This document shows positions 37,447-48,454 of a DNA stretch of 64,000 nt, in pieces. The stretch's first letter is position 1. Each line of letters opens with the position of its first letter. This stretch comes from Modicisalibacter ilicicola DSM 19980 (GTDB lineage: Bacteria; Pseudomonadota; Gammaproteobacteria; Pseudomonadales; Halomonadaceae), in NCBI RefSeq assembly GCF_900128925.1, contig NZ_FQUJ01000007.1, positions 29,984 to 93,983 on the forward strand, written 5' to 3'. The notes under the pieces are model-generated. The model ran no database searches, was not told the DNA's origin, and was given only the letters and a program-made list of their open reading frames with translations. Position numbers and translations under genes: made by a program.

Positions 37447-40050
37447 GTGCTCGAAGCCTACCGCCATCATGTCGAGGAACGCGCCGTCGAGGGCGTGCCG
37501 CCGAAACCGCTCAACGTCGAGCAAACCGCCGCACTCGTCGAACTGCTCAAGTCGCCGCCCCCCGGCGAGGAACAGTTCCTGCTCGAGCTGATCACCGACC
37601 GCGTGCCGCCGGGCGTCGATGAAGCCGCTTACGTCAAGGCCGGCTTCCTCAGTGCCATCGCCAGGAATGAGGCCACGTCGCCGCTGATCGACAGGGTTCA
37701 CGCGGTCAAGCTGCTCGGCACCATGCAGGGCGGCTACAACATCGCCACCCTGGTCGAACTGCTCGATGACGAGACCCTTGCCAAGGAAGCTGGCGCACAA
37801 CTCAAGCACACCCTGTTGATGTTCGATGCCTTTCACGACGTCGCCGAGCGGGCCAGGAACGGCAATGCGGTAGCCAAGGATGTTCTACACTCCTGGGCCG
37901 AGGCCGAGTGGTTCCTGGCCAAGCCCGCGCTGGCCGAGAGGATCACCCTGGCGGTCTTCAAGGTGCCCGGCGAAACCAACACCGACGACCTCTCCCCGGC
38001 CCCGGACGCCTGGTCGCGCCCGGATATTCCGCTGCATGCCAACGCCATGCTGAAGAATCCCCGGGACGGTATCGAGCCGCTCGAGCCCGGCGTCAAGGGC
38101 CCCCTCGAGCAGATCGAGGCGGTCAAGGCCAAGGGCTACCCGGTCGCCTACGTCGGTGATGTGGTGGGCACCGGTTCCTCGCGCAAGTCCGCCACCAACT
38201 CGGTGCTGTGGTTCTTCGGCGACGACATTCCCTTCGTGCCCAACAAGCGGGCGGGAGGCTTCTGCTTCGGCGGCAAGATCGCGCCGATCTTCTTCAACAC
38301 CATGGAAGACGCCGGGGCCCTGCCCGTCGAGATGGATGTCTCGCGCATGGCCATGGGGGAGCTGATCGATCTCTATCCTTATGCTGGCAAGGTATGCAAG
38401 CACGGCAGCGACGAGGTGCTGACCACCTTCGAACTCAAGACCCGGGTGATTCTCGACGAGGTGCGTGCCGGTGGCCGCATTCCGCTGATCATCGGTCGCG
38501 GCCTGACCGACAAGGCACGCGGCGAACTGGGACTGGGCCCCTCCGAGGTATTCAAGACCCCGGAGCAACCGACCGATACCGGAAAGGGCTTCACCCTGGC
38601 CCAGAAGATGGTCGGCAAGGCCTGCGGCATGGACGGTGTGCGCCCGGGCATGTACTGCGAGCCGAAGATGACCACCGTGGGCTCCCAGGACACCACCGGC
38701 CCGATGACCCGGGATGAGCTCAAGGACCTGGCCTGCCTGGGCTTCCAGGCGGATCTGGTGATGCAGTCGTTCTGTCATACCGCCGCCTACCCCAAGCCGG
38801 TCGACGTGGAAACCCATCATACCCTGCCCGACTTCATCATGAATCGTGGCGGCGTCTCGCTGCGACCCGGCGACGGCATCATCCACTCCTGGCTCAACCG
38901 CATGCTGCTGCCCGACACCGTGGGTACCGGCGGCGATTCCCACACCCGCTTCCCGATGGGCATCTCCTTCCCCGCAGGCTCGGGACTGGTGGCCTTCGCC
39001 GCGGCGACCGGCGTGATGCCCCTGGACATGCCGGAATCGGTACTGGTGCGCTTCAAGGGCCAGCGCCAGCCGGGCATCACCCTGCGGGACCTGGTGCACG
39101 CCATTCCTCTCTACGCCATCAAGCAGGGGCTTCTGACCGTCGAGAAATCCGGCAAGAAGAATGCCTTTTCCGGTCGCGTGCTGGAAATCGAGGGACTCGA
39201 GGATCTCACCGTCGAACAGGCCTTCGAGCTCTCCGACGCTTCCGCCGAGCGCAGCGCGGCAGGCTGCACCATCACGCTCTCCGAGCAGAGTGTGGGCGAA
39301 TACCTGACATCCAACATCACCCTGCTCAAGTGGATGATCGAGCAAGGCTATGGCGACCGTCGCACGCTGGAGCGGCGCATCGAAGGAATGCAGGCGTGGC
39401 TTGAAGACCCCAGCCTGATGCGAGCAGACCCGGATGCCGAGTACGCCGAGGTGATCGAGATCGATCTCGACGAGATTACCGAGCCCGTGCTCTGCGCGCC
39501 CAACGACCCGGACGACGCACGACTGCTCTCGGAAGTCGCCGGAGAGACGATCGACGAGGTCTTCATCGGCTCCTGCATGACCAACATCGGTCACTTCCGC
39601 GCCGCCGGGAAGTTGCTGGAAAGGCAGCCAGCAGGTAGTCTGAAGACTCGCCTGTGGCTGGCGCCACCGACCAAGATGGATCAGCACCAGCTGACCGAGG
39701 AAGGCTACTACGGGATCTACGGCCGTGCAGGCGCACGGATGGAAATGCCGGGTTGTTCGTTGTGCATGGGCAATCAGGCACGTGTGGCACCAAAGTCCAC
39801 CGTGGTCTCGACCTCGACCCGCAACTTCCCCAATCGCTTGGGGGACGGCGCCAATGTCTACCTGGCCTCCGCCGAGTTGGCGGCAGTCGCGGCGGTCGTC
39901 GGTCGTTTGCCGACGGTCGAGGAGTACCAGGGGTACATGGGCGAGTTCAATGCCATGGCCGGTGAAATCTACCGGTACATGAACTTCCATGAAATCGAGG
40001 AGTTTCAAAAGGCTGCCTCGAAGGTGATTCCTGTGGCACAGGAAGCCTGA
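37447..40050 (+). CDS. acnB: Aconitate hydratase B / 2-methylisocitrate dehydratase
   Basis: 867 aa. The HEAT-like N-terminal domain and swivel (domain 4) come first, the AcnB-type order. Iron-sulfur ligands lie in [10 protein letters not shown] and [31 protein letters not shown] and [12 protein letters not shown] bind substrate. It isomerises citrate to isocitrate in the TCA cycle. GTG start ([16 protein letters not shown]) with AAAAGGA 7-8 bp upstream. Strong terminator after it. Confidence 0.97.
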   Translation: MLEAYRHHVEERAVEGVPPKPLNVEQTAALVELLKSPPPGEEQFLLELITDRVPPGVDEAAYVKAGFLSAIARNEATSPLIDRVHAVKLLGTMQGGYNIATLVELLDDETLAKEAGAQLKHTLLMFDAFHDVAERARNGNAVAKDVLHSWAEAEWFLAKPALAERITLAVFKVPGETNTDDLSPAPDAWSRPDIPLHANAMLKNPRDGIEPLEPGVKGPLEQIEAVKAKGYPVAYVGDVVGTGSSRKSATNSVLWFFGDDIPFVPNKRAGGFCFGGKIAPIFFNTMEDAGALPVEMDVSRMAMGELIDLYPYAGKVCKHGSDEVLTTFELKTRVILDEVRAGGRIPLIIGRGLTDKARGELGLGPSEVFKTPEQPTDTGKGFTLAQKMVGKACGMDGVRPGMYCEPKMTTVGSQDTTGPMTRDELKDLACLGFQADLVMQSFCHTAAYPKPVDVETHHTLPDFIMNRGGVSLRPGDGIIHSWLNRMLLPDTVGTGGDSHTRFPMGISFPAGSGLVAFAAATGVMPLDMPESVLVRFKGQRQPGITLRDLVHAIPLYAIKQGLLTVEKSGKKNAFSGRVLEIEGLEDLTVEQAFELSDASAERSAAGCTITLSEQSVGEYLTSNITLLKWMIEQGYGDRRTLERRIEGMQAWLEDPSLMRADPDAEYAEVIEIDLDEITEPVLCAPNDPDDARLLSEVAGETIDEVFIGSCMTNIGHFRAAGKLLERQPAGSLKTRLWLAPPTKMDQHQLTEEGYYGIYGRAGARMEMPGCSLCMGNQARVAPKSTVVSTSTRNFPNRLGDGANVYLASAELAAVAAVVGRLPTVEEYQGYMGEFNAMAGEIYRYMNFHEIEEFQKAASKVIPVAQEA

Positions 40051-40112
40051 CATTTTTCGATTCCGATGCTCGCAACATCGATGAGGCCATGAGGCTTCCG
40101 AATCGATCACCG

Positions 40113-40144
40113 AAGCACCCCGCACATCGCGGGGTGCTTTTTTT
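40113..40144 (+). terminator. Rho-independent terminator of acnB
   Basis: AAGCACCCCGC, loop ACATC, GCGGGGTGCTT, then seven T. A perfect 11-bp stem about 65 bp after the acnB stop. Confidence 0.95.
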
Positions 40145-40322
40145 GCAACAAAAATTTACCTTTTCCATGCACCTATCTCTTGTAAACGAACAGTGTTCGG
40201 CTTAGCTTCAGGACATGCGCAACGATCGTTTTGTCGCTTCCCTAATTGGACACGGAACCTCCAGGCAGCAAAAACCGCGATCCGCGATCGCCCACCTGCT
40301 GGATATCACGAGGAGAATGCAC

Positions 40323-40925
40323 ATGAAACTCAAGACTCTGGTCACCACGTCCTTCGCTTCCACCTTTCTCCTGGCCGCCCCGGCGGTGCTGGCCGCGCCC
40401 AACGCCGATGGCCTGTACCTGGGGATAGGAACCGGCTTCAGTTCGCTGGAGAACGATGACGACGAGGTGGACGACTTCATCTCGGATGGCACGGAAGACT
40501 TCGATCTCGACGACGACAACGACAACGTCTTCAAGGGCTTCGTCGGCTACGAGTTCAATCCCTACTTCGCCACCGAGCTGTTCTACGCCGACCTCGGCCG
40601 CATTCGCCTGGAAGGCAACGACAACGCCAGCACCGACCTGGAGTCCGACGCCTATGGCGTGAGCGCGGTGGGTCAATTGCCCCTCACTTCCTGGTTCACG
40701 CTGTTTGCCAAGGCCGGCATCGCCAAGTGGGAGACGGATGTCGACGGCAACCTGGGCAATGCCAGCGTCGACCTGGACGACCAGGACGGCACCGATCCGG
40801 TGTATGGTGCGGGTGCCCAGTTCAACTTCGACCCGTTCCTGGTGCGAGCCGAGTACGAACGCTACGACTTCGACAGCGACTATCAGATCGACACGTTCAC
40901 TGCCTCGGCGGGATTGCGCTTCTGA
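40323..40925 (+). CDS. Small outer-membrane beta-barrel (porin/OmpA-like) protein
   Basis: 200 aa. Signal peptide MKLKTLVTTSFASTFLLAAP with cleavage near LAA/PNADG. Alternating aromatic/hydrophobic strands (LYLGIGTGFSSLE, FKGFVGYEFNPYFATELFYA, TASAGLRF) end in a C-terminal Phe, the outer-membrane assembly signal. About eight strands, like the OmpA/OmpX transmembrane fold. The first loop is extremely acidic (ENDDDEVDDF, DLDDDNDN), as expected for a halophile surface. AGGAG lies 7 bp before the ATG at 40323; ATG 40317 is too close. A 13-bp palindrome CGAACAGTGTTCG lies upstream at 40186-40198. Confidence 0.82.
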   Translation: MKLKTLVTTSFASTFLLAAPAVLAAPNADGLYLGIGTGFSSLENDDDEVDDFISDGTEDFDLDDDNDNVFKGFVGYEFNPYFATELFYADLGRIRLEGNDNASTDLESDAYGVSAVGQLPLTSWFTLFAKAGIAKWETDVDGNLGNASVDLDDQDGTDPVYGAGAQFNFDPFLVRAEYERYDFDSDYQIDTFTASAGLRF

Positions 40926-40945
40926 GCAGCGACGCCGGACCACCG

Positions 40946-40975
40946 CAACGCCGGGCTTGTCCCGGCGTTGTCGTT
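40946..40975 (+). terminator. Rho-independent terminator of the barrel protein gene
   Basis: CAACGCCGGG, CTTGT loop, CCCGGCGTTG, then TCGTTT. A perfect 10-bp stem 20 bp after the stop. Confidence 0.8.
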
Positions 40976-41027
40976 TCTGGAATCCTAGGGGTGGCAAGAC
41001 CAACACCCTCATTCAAGGAATCACGCC

Positions 41028-41516
41028 ATGCCCGCTATCGTGACACCGGACATCTGCGATGCGCATCCGGAGGTTAGAACCCTCGATCCTCTGTTCGTCA
41101 ACTTCGGCGGCATCGAGGCCTTCTGTGGCCCGGTGAGGACCGTCAAGTGCTTCGAGGACAACTCCCGTGTCAAGGAGGCCGTCGAGGAGCCCGGCGAGGG
41201 CGCGGTGCTGGTGGTGGATGCCGGGGGCTCGCAGCGCTGCGCGATGCTCGGCGACATGCTCGCCGAAAAGGCCGCCGCCAACGGCTGGGCCGGGGTCGTG
41301 ATGTTCGGCTGCGTGCGGGATATCGACGTGTTGGCCGAGATCCGACTCGGTGTACAGGCGCTGGGAGCCCATCCCAGACGCAGTGAAAAACGCGGCGAGG
41401 GGCAGCGCGACATTTCCGTCGTTTTCGCGGGGGCCACCATCCGTCCCGGGCAGTGGCTGTATGCCGACAACAACGGCATCCTGATCGCCGATGAGCGCCT
41501 GATGCTCGAGGATTGA
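41028..41516 (+). CDS. rraA: RNase E activity regulator RraA family protein
   Basis: 162 aa, the RraA length. VTPDICDAHPEVRTLDPLFV, NFGGIEAFCGPVRTVKCFED, then VLVVDAGGSQRCAMLGDMLA and NGWAGVVMFGCVRDIDVL are the family core (a trimeric methyltransferase-like fold without enzyme activity in E. coli). It binds RNase E and limits mRNA decay. Some homologues are oxaloacetate or HMG aldolases, but the ALGAHPRRSEKRGEG stretch fits true RraA. Confidence 0.92.
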   Translation: MPAIVTPDICDAHPEVRTLDPLFVNFGGIEAFCGPVRTVKCFEDNSRVKEAVEEPGEGAVLVVDAGGSQRCAMLGDMLAEKAAANGWAGVVMFGCVRDIDVLAEIRLGVQALGAHPRRSEKRGEGQRDISVVFAGATIRPGQWLYADNNGILIADERLMLED

Positions 41517-41568
41517 ATCTCGAGAGGCGCCGTCTGCTATACCGATCGTGGAATAAAACGCCGTACTC

Positions 41569-43401
41569 ATGCCCGATCATTCCTCTCTCGCCTTGGCGCC
41601 CCATCGCCTGCTGACAGCGGTGCTGGCCTCCCTGCGCGAGCACTGGCGGCCCCTGGTCGCCTACCATCTCTTCTTCACGCTGCTGGCGGCCACGCTGCTG
41701 CTGCCTGCCTCCGCCGCCGCCCTGGCGGCATTGTTGAAGCGCATCGGCCGCCCGGTGTTCACCAACGCACAACTGCTCGATATCGCCCTTTCTCCGGCAG
41801 GGCTGCTGTGGTTGCTGGCTGCCATCGGCCTCGCCTTTCTGGTGCTGGCCCTGCAGCAGGCCGGCATGATCCTGGTCACGGTGAGGCCGGGCGCCAGCCG
41901 TTACCATGCGGCGCTGGACGCCTTGTGGACCGTCGCCCGGCGATTCTTCGGCATCGCCTCGCTGACCCTGACCCAGGTCGGTGCTCAGCTGCTGCTTGCC
42001 GTGCCCTTGCTGCTCATACTCGTGGCGCTCTACCAGTGGCTGCTCGGCGGAATGGAGAGTTACTATGTCCTGCGGGTCAAACCCCGGGAATGGTGGCTGT
42101 TCCTGGCGAGTGCCTTGCCCTGGGTACTGCTCTGGCTCTGGCTGGCGGCGCGACTCTACCTGCGCTGGTCGCTGGCCTCGACGGCCCTGATCCTGGAAAA
42201 CGCTTCCGTGCGCCGCGCCCTGGCACGCAGCCATGAACTCACCCATGGCCTCAAGAGACGCCTGGCGGTGCCGGTCACCATCCCTGTCGTGGTGCTCATC
42301 GTCCTGCCGGTCGTGGTGACGAGCCTCTTCGATTGGCTGATAACCCCACTGTTGAGCTGGCTGCCGGAGCGCAGCAGCGTCTTGATTCCCGCCATGCTCG
42401 TCTATCTGACGACCTACGGCCTGCTGACGCTGGCCGCCACCTTCGTCGGCGTGGCCATCAACAGCCTCCTGATCGGTTGCCTCTACCTGCGTCTGGCGCA
42501 TCGACAACCCAGACCCCAGGCCCCCCCCAGGGGCAGCCACCCGGGCTGGGTGGCCTGGGGGGCCGAGGCGATCGTGCTGGCACTGGCATTCAGCCAGGCG
42601 GCAACGGTGCTCACCAGCTTCGAGATTCGTGACCGGGTCGAGATCACCGCCCACCGCGGCAGCTCGATGAAGGCGCCTGAGAATACCCTGGCGGCGATCG
42701 AGCAGGCCATCACGGACGGGGCCGACTACGTCGAACTCGACGTGCGCCTGACCCAGGATCGGCAGGTCGTTGTAGCCCACGACAACAGCCTGCGCCGCCT
42801 GACGAGCCTCGACCGATCCCTCTCCGAGATGACGCTGGAAGAGGCGCGCCAGGTCGATGTGGGGAGCTGGTTCGGCGATGCCTATACCGACGAGCGCATT
42901 CCGACCCTCGACGAGGTCATCGACATGGCTCGCGGGCGCATCAAATTCTACATCGAGCTCAAGCCGGCGCGAGGAGACGAGGAGGCGCTGGCTTCCGCGG
43001 TAATCGACCACCTGGCGTCGCTGCCGGAGAACGAGGTGATCCTGGCATCGCTTTCCCCCACCGCGCTTCGCGAAGCCAAACGCCTTGCCCCTCGCCTGCG
43101 CACCACCCTCTTCGCCCAGTTCGTGGTACGAGGCGGCATGGATCGTCGCCTCTTCAATGCGCTGGGACTGCGCCACAACCGGGTCACGCCGGACTCGGTC
43201 AGGGCGGCGCAACGTCATGGCTACCAGCTGCATGCCTGGACGGTGAACGGCCAGGCGGAGATGTCGCGTCTGATCGACCTGGGCGTCGACAACATCATCA
43301 CCGACCGGCCCAATCTCCTTGCCGAGGTGCTGGAGGAGCGCGCCACGCTCAGTGACGGCGAGCTGCTGCTGGTGAAGCTGCGCAACTGGCTGCATTCCTG
43401 A
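41569..43401 (+). CDS. Glycerophosphodiester phosphodiesterase with N-terminal membrane domain
   Basis: 610 aa. Residues about 1-345 hold around seven hydrophobic segments (LLWLLAAIGLAFLVLALQQA; LLLAVPLLLILVAL), matching the GDPD membrane-domain family. Residues about 355-600 are a GDPD TIM barrel with ITAHRGSSMKAPENTLAAIE, DYVELDVRLT and IKFYIELKP, carrying the catalytic His and metal Glu/Asp. It should hydrolyse glycerophosphodiesters to glycerol-3-phosphate at the membrane. It starts about 50 bp after rraA. Confidence 0.92.
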   Translation: MPDHSSLALAPHRLLTAVLASLREHWRPLVAYHLFFTLLAATLLLPASAAALAALLKRIGRPVFTNAQLLDIALSPAGLLWLLAAIGLAFLVLALQQAGMILVTVRPGASRYHAALDALWTVARRFFGIASLTLTQVGAQLLLAVPLLLILVALYQWLLGGMESYYVLRVKPREWWLFLASALPWVLLWLWLAARLYLRWSLASTALILENASVRRALARSHELTHGLKRRLAVPVTIPVVVLIVLPVVVTSLFDWLITPLLSWLPERSSVLIPAMLVYLTTYGLLTLAATFVGVAINSLLIGCLYLRLAHRQPRPQAPPRGSHPGWVAWGAEAIVLALAFSQAATVLTSFEIRDRVEITAHRGSSMKAPENTLAAIEQAITDGADYVELDVRLTQDRQVVVAHDNSLRRLTSLDRSLSEMTLEEARQVDVGSWFGDAYTDERIPTLDEVIDMARGRIKFYIELKPARGDEEALASAVIDHLASLPENEVILASLSPTALREAKRLAPRLRTTLFAQFVVRGGMDRRLFNALGLRHNRVTPDSVRAAQRHGYQLHAWTVNGQAEMSRLIDLGVDNIITDRPNLLAEVLEERATLSDGELLLVKLRNWLHS

Positions 43402-43408
43402 GCCCATG

Positions 43409-43445
43409 AAAACGCCCGTCACGGCTAGGCCGTGACGGGCGTTTT
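43409..43445. terminator. Bidirectional terminator between the GDPD gene and ppsA
   Basis: AAAACGCCCGTCACGG, short loop, CCGTGACGGGCGTTTT: a long perfect stem with A run on one side and T run on the other, ending both convergent genes. Confidence 0.93.
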
Positions 43446-43467
43446 GGCAACAAGCAGCTCGTGCTTT

Positions 43468-45840
43468 TTAGTTCGCAGTCTCTCCCGCCAGCATGAACCA
43501 GGTCTCGAGCACCGCATCCGGATTCAGGGAGACCGAGTCGATGCCCTGATCCATCAACCACTTGGCGAGTTCGGGATAATCCGACGGGCCTTGGCCGCAG
43601 ATGCCCACGTACTTGCCCTGGGCCTTGCAGGCGGCAATGGCCATGGCCAGGAGCTTCTTCACCGCCGGATTACGCTCGTCGAACAGGTGGGCGACGATGC
43701 CGGAGTCGCGATCCAGTCCCAGGGTCAACTGGGTCAGGTCGTTGGAACCGATGGAGAAGCCATCGAAATGCTCGAGGAACTCTTCGGCCAGCAGCGCGTT
43801 GGCCGGCAGTTCGCACATCATGATGATCTTCAGGCCACGGTCGCCGCGCTTCAGGCCGGCTCCCTCGAGGAGCTTGACGACTTCGCGCCCTTCGTCCGGC
43901 GTGCGCACGAAGGGAATCATGACCTCGACGTTATCCAGCCCCATCTCGTCACGCACGCGCTTGATCGCCTGGCACTCCAGCTCGAAGCAGGGCCGGAACG
44001 ACTCGGAGATGTAACGCGAGGCACCGCGGAAACCGAGCATCGGATTCTCTTCCCCGGGCTCGTAGAGCTTGCCGCCGATCAGGTTCTCGTACTCGTTGGA
44101 CTTGAAGTCCGACATGCGCACGATGACCCGCTTGGGATAGAACGCCGCCGCCAGGGTGGAGATGCCCTCCACCAGCTTGTCGACATAGAAGCTCACCGGA
44201 TCGTCGTAGCCGGCGGTGCGCACGTCGATGACCTGCTGCAGGTCCGTGGGCAACGTGGCGTAGTCCAGCAGCGCCTTGGGATGCACGCCGATCATGCGGT
44301 TGATGATGAACTCCAGACGCGCCAGTCCCACGCCGGCGCTGGGCAGCCCGGCGAAGTTGAAGGCGCGGTCCGGGTTGCCGACGTTCATCATGATCTTGAA
44401 GGGAATCTCGGGCATGCTGTCGACACTGGAGGTCTTGCAATCGTAGTCGAGCAGGCCCTCGTAGACGTGGCCGGTGTCACCCTCGGCGCAGGAGACCGTC
44501 ACCTCGCGACCGTCGGCAAGCACCTCGGTAGCGTCACCGCAGCCCACCACCGCGGCAATGCCCAGCTCCCGGGCGATGATCGCTGCATGACAGGTGCGCC
44601 CGCCGCGATTGGTGACGATGGCCGAGGCACGCTTCATGACCGGTTCCCAGTCCGGGTCGGTCATGTCGGTGACCAGCACGTCGCCAGGGTTGACCTTGTC
44701 CATCTGTTCCGGTGTCTCGATGACCTTGACCGCGCCGCGACCGATACGCTGGCCGATGGCTCGGCCCGAGACCAGCAGCCGCCCCTTCTCCTTAAGCTGG
44801 AAGCGTTCGAGCTTGCCGCCCTCCTGGTTGGAGACCACGGTCTCGGGACGCGCCTGGACGATGTAGAGCTTGCCATCGTCGCCGTCCCGGGCCCATTCGA
44901 TGTCCATCGGCCGGCCGTAGTGCTCCTCGATGATCATCGCCTGGCGCGCCAGGGCCATGACGTCCTCGTCGTCGATGCAGAAGCGCGCGCGATCCGCCAG
45001 CGGCACGTCGACGGTCTGTACCGAACGCCCGGCCGAAGCGTCATCGGTGTAGGTCATCTTGATCAGCTTGGAGCCCAGGGTGCGGCGTAGTACCGCCGGC
45101 CGATCGGCGGCCAGGGTCGGCTTGTGCACGTAGAACTCATCGGGGTTGACCGCGCCCTGCACCACGGTCTCGCCCAGCCCCCAGGAGCCGGTGACGAAGA
45201 CCGCATCGCGATAGCCGGATTCCGTGTCGAGGGTGAACATGACCCCGGCCGCACCGGTCTCGGAACGCACCATTTTCTGGATGCCGGCGGAGAGGGCCAC
45301 CTGATCGTGATCGAACCCGCGATGTACGCGGTAGGAGATGGCCCGGTCGTTGAACAACGAGGCAAACACCTCGTGGACGGCGCGCTTGACGTTGTCGAAA
45401 CCCTCGATGTTGAGGAAGGTCTCCTGCTGACCGGCGAAGGAAGCATCGGGCAGGTCTTCCGCGGTGGCCGAGGAGCGAACCGCCACCTTGAGGTTGGCGT
45501 GCCGCGATTCGAGTTCGCGATACCCTTCACGCAGGGCCGCCTCGAAGGAGGGCGGCAGCGGCGTGTCGATGACCCATCGGCGTATCTCGGCCCCGACCCG
45601 GGCAAGCTCGTTGACATCGTCGACATCGAGTCGCTTGAGGGCATCGTCGATACGCTCGTTGAGCCCCTCGTGGGCCAGGAACTCCCGATAGGCGAAGGCC
45701 GTGGTGGCGAAGCCGCCGGGTACGGTGACCCCGGCATCGGCCAGGTTGGAAATCATTTCCCCCAGCGAGGCATTCTTGCCGCCTACCCGCTCGACATCGT
45801 TCATGCCGAGACGGTCGAACCATTCGATGTACTGTTCCAC
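43468..45840 (-). CDS. ppsA: Phosphoenolpyruvate synthase
   Basis: 790 aa from the GTG at 45840 ([20 protein letters not shown]). The ATP-grasp N-terminal domain ([30 protein letters not shown]), the swivelling domain with phospho-His418 in [15 protein letters not shown], and the PEP-utilising C-terminal barrel ([17 protein letters not shown]) are all complete. It makes PEP from pyruvate and ATP in gluconeogenesis. AGGGGG stands 5 bp before the GTG; the frame is open to 45870 without family similarity. Divergent from its regulator ppsR. Confidence 0.96.
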   Translation of the reverse strand: MEQYIEWFDRLGMNDVERVGGKNASLGEMISNLADAGVTVPGGFATTAFAYREFLAHEGLNERIDDALKRLDVDDVNELARVGAEIRRWVIDTPLPPSFEAALREGYRELESRHANLKVAVRSSATAEDLPDASFAGQQETFLNIEGFDNVKRAVHEVFASLFNDRAISYRVHRGFDHDQVALSAGIQKMVRSETGAAGVMFTLDTESGYRDAVFVTGSWGLGETVVQGAVNPDEFYVHKPTLAADRPAVLRRTLGSKLIKMTYTDDASAGRSVQTVDVPLADRARFCIDDEDVMALARQAMIIEEHYGRPMDIEWARDGDDGKLYIVQARPETVVSNQEGGKLERFQLKEKGRLLVSGRAIGQRIGRGAVKVIETPEQMDKVNPGDVLVTDMTDPDWEPVMKRASAIVTNRGGRTCHAAIIARELGIAAVVGCGDATEVLADGREVTVSCAEGDTGHVYEGLLDYDCKTSSVDSMPEIPFKIMMNVGNPDRAFNFAGLPSAGVGLARLEFIINRMIGVHPKALLDYATLPTDLQQVIDVRTAGYDDPVSFYVDKLVEGISTLAAAFYPKRVIVRMSDFKSNEYENLIGGKLYEPGEENPMLGFRGASRYISESFRPCFELECQAIKRVRDEMGLDNVEVMIPFVRTPDEGREVVKLLEGAGLKRGDRGLKIIMMCELPANALLAEEFLEHFDGFSIGSNDLTQLTLGLDRDSGIVAHLFDERNPAVKKLLAMAIAACKAQGKYVGICGQGPSDYPELAKWLMDQGIDSVSLNPDAVLETWFMLAGETAN

Positions 45841-45928
45841 GAGACCCCCTTCAGATGGACATGGAGCCAAGCCAGCCCTGGCACGCTCCTTTCGATGCTG
45901 GCTACCCTACCAAACCGCGGGTCTTATT

Positions 45929-45947
45929 CGCCATTAGTCTAATAGCG
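45929..45947. promoter_or_regulatory. Near-perfect palindrome in the ppsA/ppsR control region
   Basis: CGCCATTAG T CTAATAGCG: 8 of 9 positions in each arm are complementary. It lies in the 240-bp region between the two divergent starts and is a candidate operator acting on one or both genes. No known motif is assigned. Confidence 0.45.
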
Positions 45948-46080
45948 AAGTCACTGGAGTATTTTTACAACACCGCGATCTTTCGGCGCCGTTCTGTAGT
46001 CGTGGGGGAAAGCGATTGTGACGGCGCCGGTGAACCGGGACAATACGGCATATCGCCTACTACAGCGCAGGAGACAGGGC

Positions 46081-46914
46081 ATGCCCCGGACCGCCTTCTT
46101 CATTTCCGATGGGACCGGCATTACCGCCGAAACCCTGGGTCGCAGCCTGCTGGCCCAGTTCGAGAACGTCGAAATCCACATGGTGACCAAGCCCTACATC
46201 GACTCGACGGAGAAGGCACAGAACCTGGCCACGGTGATCGAAGCCACTGCCGTGCGCGACGGCGAATCCCCGATCATCATCGACACCATCGTCGATCAGA
46301 CGATCCGTGAGATCATCACCCAGGCGCCGGGCTTCAAGGTGGACATCTTCACCACCTTCCTCGCCCCCCTGGAAGAGGAGCTGCACACGCACTCTTCCTA
46401 CTCCGTGGGCCGCACCCATGCCATCGGCAAGGACGAGGTCTACATGCACCGCATCGACTCGGTGCACTTCGCCCTGGACAACGACGACGGCGCCCGGGTG
46501 CACCAGTACGACAAGGCCGACATCATCCTGGTGGGCGTCTCGCGCTGCGGCAAGACGCCGACCTCGCTCTACCTGGCCCTGCAGTTCGGCATTCGCGCCG
46601 CCAACTACCCGCTCACCGAGGACGACCTCGACGAGGACGGCAACCTCAAGATGCCCAAGGCTCTGGCGACCTACCGTCACAAGCTGTTCGGCCTGACCAT
46701 CGACCCACGCCGGCTGGCGGCCATTCGCACCGAACGACGCCCCAACAGCCGTTACTGCTCCATCGACCAGTGCCTGCTGGAAGTGCAACAGGCCGAGGCG
46801 CTCTATCGGCGTCATCACGTGCCGTTCATCGACACCACGCGCTTCTCGATCGAGGAAATCTCCACCCGCATGATCGCCGAGACGGGGCTGCAGCGGCGTT
46901 TCTCACCACGTTAA
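46081..46914 (+). CDS. ppsR: PEP synthase regulatory kinase/pyrophosphorylase PpsR
   Basis: 277 aa from the ATG at 46081 ([20 protein letters not shown]). P-loop-like [17 protein letters not shown] at about 150-166 and the DUF299 pattern ([20 protein letters not shown]) identify the bifunctional ADP-dependent kinase/Pi-dependent pyrophosphorylase that turns PpsA off and on by Thr phosphorylation. AGGAG is 7 bp before the ATG; an in-frame GTG at 46018 is unlikely. Confidence 0.95.
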   Translation: MPRTAFFISDGTGITAETLGRSLLAQFENVEIHMVTKPYIDSTEKAQNLATVIEATAVRDGESPIIIDTIVDQTIREIITQAPGFKVDIFTTFLAPLEEELHTHSSYSVGRTHAIGKDEVYMHRIDSVHFALDNDDGARVHQYDKADIILVGVSRCGKTPTSLYLALQFGIRAANYPLTEDDLDEDGNLKMPKALATYRHKLFGLTIDPRRLAAIRTERRPNSRYCSIDQCLLEVQQAEALYRRHHVPFIDTTRFSIEEISTRMIAETGLQRRFSPR

Positions 46915-46984
46915 ACGCGTTGGCAGGCGGGGCTATCCGGCGACCATCGATGCAAGAAGTCTAAAAAGGACGATTTTCCTGGCT

Positions 46985-48382
46985 TCATACCTCCAGGCGC
47001 CGACGCAGGGTGCGTCGCATCTGCCACCAGGAAATCAGCGCCATGACGAAATTGGCGCTCATCATGCCGAGGAAGATGCCTAGCGGACCGGCTAGCTGTC
47101 CGCCCAGCCAGGCCAGGGGCACGAACAGCACGAACAGGCGAACCACCGACAGCTCCAGCGCCCGCCGCGGGCGGTGCAGGGCATTGAATGACGAGTTGGC
47201 AAGGATCACCACCCCCTGGGCGCCCAGCCCCAGCGGCACCAGCCACAGGAACAGCCGCAGCACCTCCCCGACTTCCGGGGTTTCCGCGTAGCTGCCGGTC
47301 AGCCAGGGCGCCAGCACCTGCAGCGCCCCCCACACGCCCAGCTGCCAGATCAGCACGAAGGCGAAGCAGCCGAGGATCGCGCGCTTGACGCGCTCGGGTC
47401 GACCGGCACCGTGATTCTGGCTGACGAAGGGCGACAGGGTCATCGACAGGGACAGCACGGCGATCTGGGCGATGGCATCGATCCGCGTACCCACACCGAA
47501 GGCCGCCACCGCGGCGTGCCCATAATCGGCGACGATGCGCGTGACCAGGGCCATGGCGATGGGAGTGAACACGCTGGTGACGGCTGCCGGAAGCGCGATG
47601 CGCCCCAATTCCCGCCAGGAGTCGACGAGCGTCGACCAGGTCATGTCCCGCAACGCGATCATGGCCCGCAGGTAGATCAGCAGAGCCAGGGTCATCACGC
47701 TCCAGCTGATCACCGTCGCCAGGGCCGCCCCGCCGACACCCAGCGCCGGCAACGGACCCCAGCCGAAGATCAGCAGCGGATCGAGCAGGCCGTTGAGTAT
47801 CGCTGCGGCGCCGATCATCAAGCCCGGCACCAGCGTGTTGCCCTGTGCCCGCAGCACGCTGCTCAATACGCGAGGCGCGATGACGAAGATCGCACCCAGA
47901 TACCAGATGCCCATGTAGTCGTGTATGTACGGCATCAACGCCTGATCGGCACCGAGGGCGGTGAACAGCGAGGACACCGTCGCCTGCCCGACAAGGGTGA
48001 CCGCCACGCCTAGAAGCAATGCCAGCAACAGGGCGTCCGTGGCGCGTCGGCGTACCGTATCCACCTCGCCACGCCCCAGCCGTCGCCCCACCACCGCCGA
48101 GGTGCCGATGGCCAGGCCGATCGCCAGGCTGATGACGGTGAAGGAGACCGGAAAGGTAAAGGAAATCGCTGCCAAGGGCTGGGTGCCAAGCCGCGCGATG
48201 AACCAGGCATCGACCAGATTGAACAGCATCATGGCGATGGAGCCTGCCGCCACCGGCAGGGACTTCTTCACCAGGGTGGCGGCAATGGGCCCGGTCAACA
48301 GGCTGTTGGACGGGGCCCGGGAGGAAGCCGGCGGGGCCGCATCCGGGGAGGGTGAACCAGCAGAGGGGCTGGAAGAACGCAT
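46985..48382 (-). CDS. MATE-family multidrug efflux transporter
   Basis: 465 aa from the ATG at 48382. Twelve hydrophobic segments in two halves (MMLFNLVDAWFIARLG begins the first; IALPAAVTSVFTPIAMALVT the second), the NorM/MATE pattern of Na+- or H+-driven export. A Ser/Pro-rich N-terminal tail of about 35 residues precedes helix 1 (SSSPSAGSPSPDAAPP). The frame is open to 48445, but the extension looks non-coding. Substrate unknown. Confidence 0.9.
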   Translation of the reverse strand: MRSSSPSAGSPSPDAAPPASSRAPSNSLLTGPIAATLVKKSLPVAAGSIAMMLFNLVDAWFIARLGTQPLAAISFTFPVSFTVISLAIGLAIGTSAVVGRRLGRGEVDTVRRRATDALLLALLLGVAVTLVGQATVSSLFTALGADQALMPYIHDYMGIWYLGAIFVIAPRVLSSVLRAQGNTLVPGLMIGAAAILNGLLDPLLIFGWGPLPALGVGGAALATVISWSVMTLALLIYLRAMIALRDMTWSTLVDSWRELGRIALPAAVTSVFTPIAMALVTRIVADYGHAAVAAFGVGTRIDAIAQIAVLSLSMTLSPFVSQNHGAGRPERVKRAILGCFAFVLIWQLGVWGALQVLAPWLTGSYAETPEVGEVLRLFLWLVPLGLGAQGVVILANSSFNALHRPRRALELSVVRLFVLFVPLAWLGGQLAGPLGIFLGMMSANFVMALISWWQMRRTLRRRLEV

Positions 48383-48454
48383 GGGGCTCTCTATTCTACC
48401 TTCAGGCAAAGCCGCCATTGTGCCCCGGCGCGTTCGCCAGCCCAACCCGTGGCA

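Noticed and set aside
37885-40125. 746-codon open frame antisense to acnB
   Set aside because: High-GC codon bias keeps the opposite strand open. The translation is His/Gly/Leu-rich with no domain signature, and acnB on the other strand is complete.
40186-40198. CGAACAGTGTTCG as a Gram-positive-type SOS box
   Set aside because: The half-site spacing is 3 instead of 4, the organism is a gammaproteobacterium with E. coli-type LexA boxes, and the downstream gene is an outer-membrane protein.
41170-43422. 750-codon open frame antisense to rraA and the GDPD gene
   Set aside because: Covers two well-supported genes in the opposite direction; no signature motif and Arg/Gln-rich low complexity.
45871-45960. 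Sigma-54 site TGGCAC-N5-TTTCG upstream of ppsA
   Set aside because: The -24 half is good but the -12 half lacks the obligatory GC, so it is not called.
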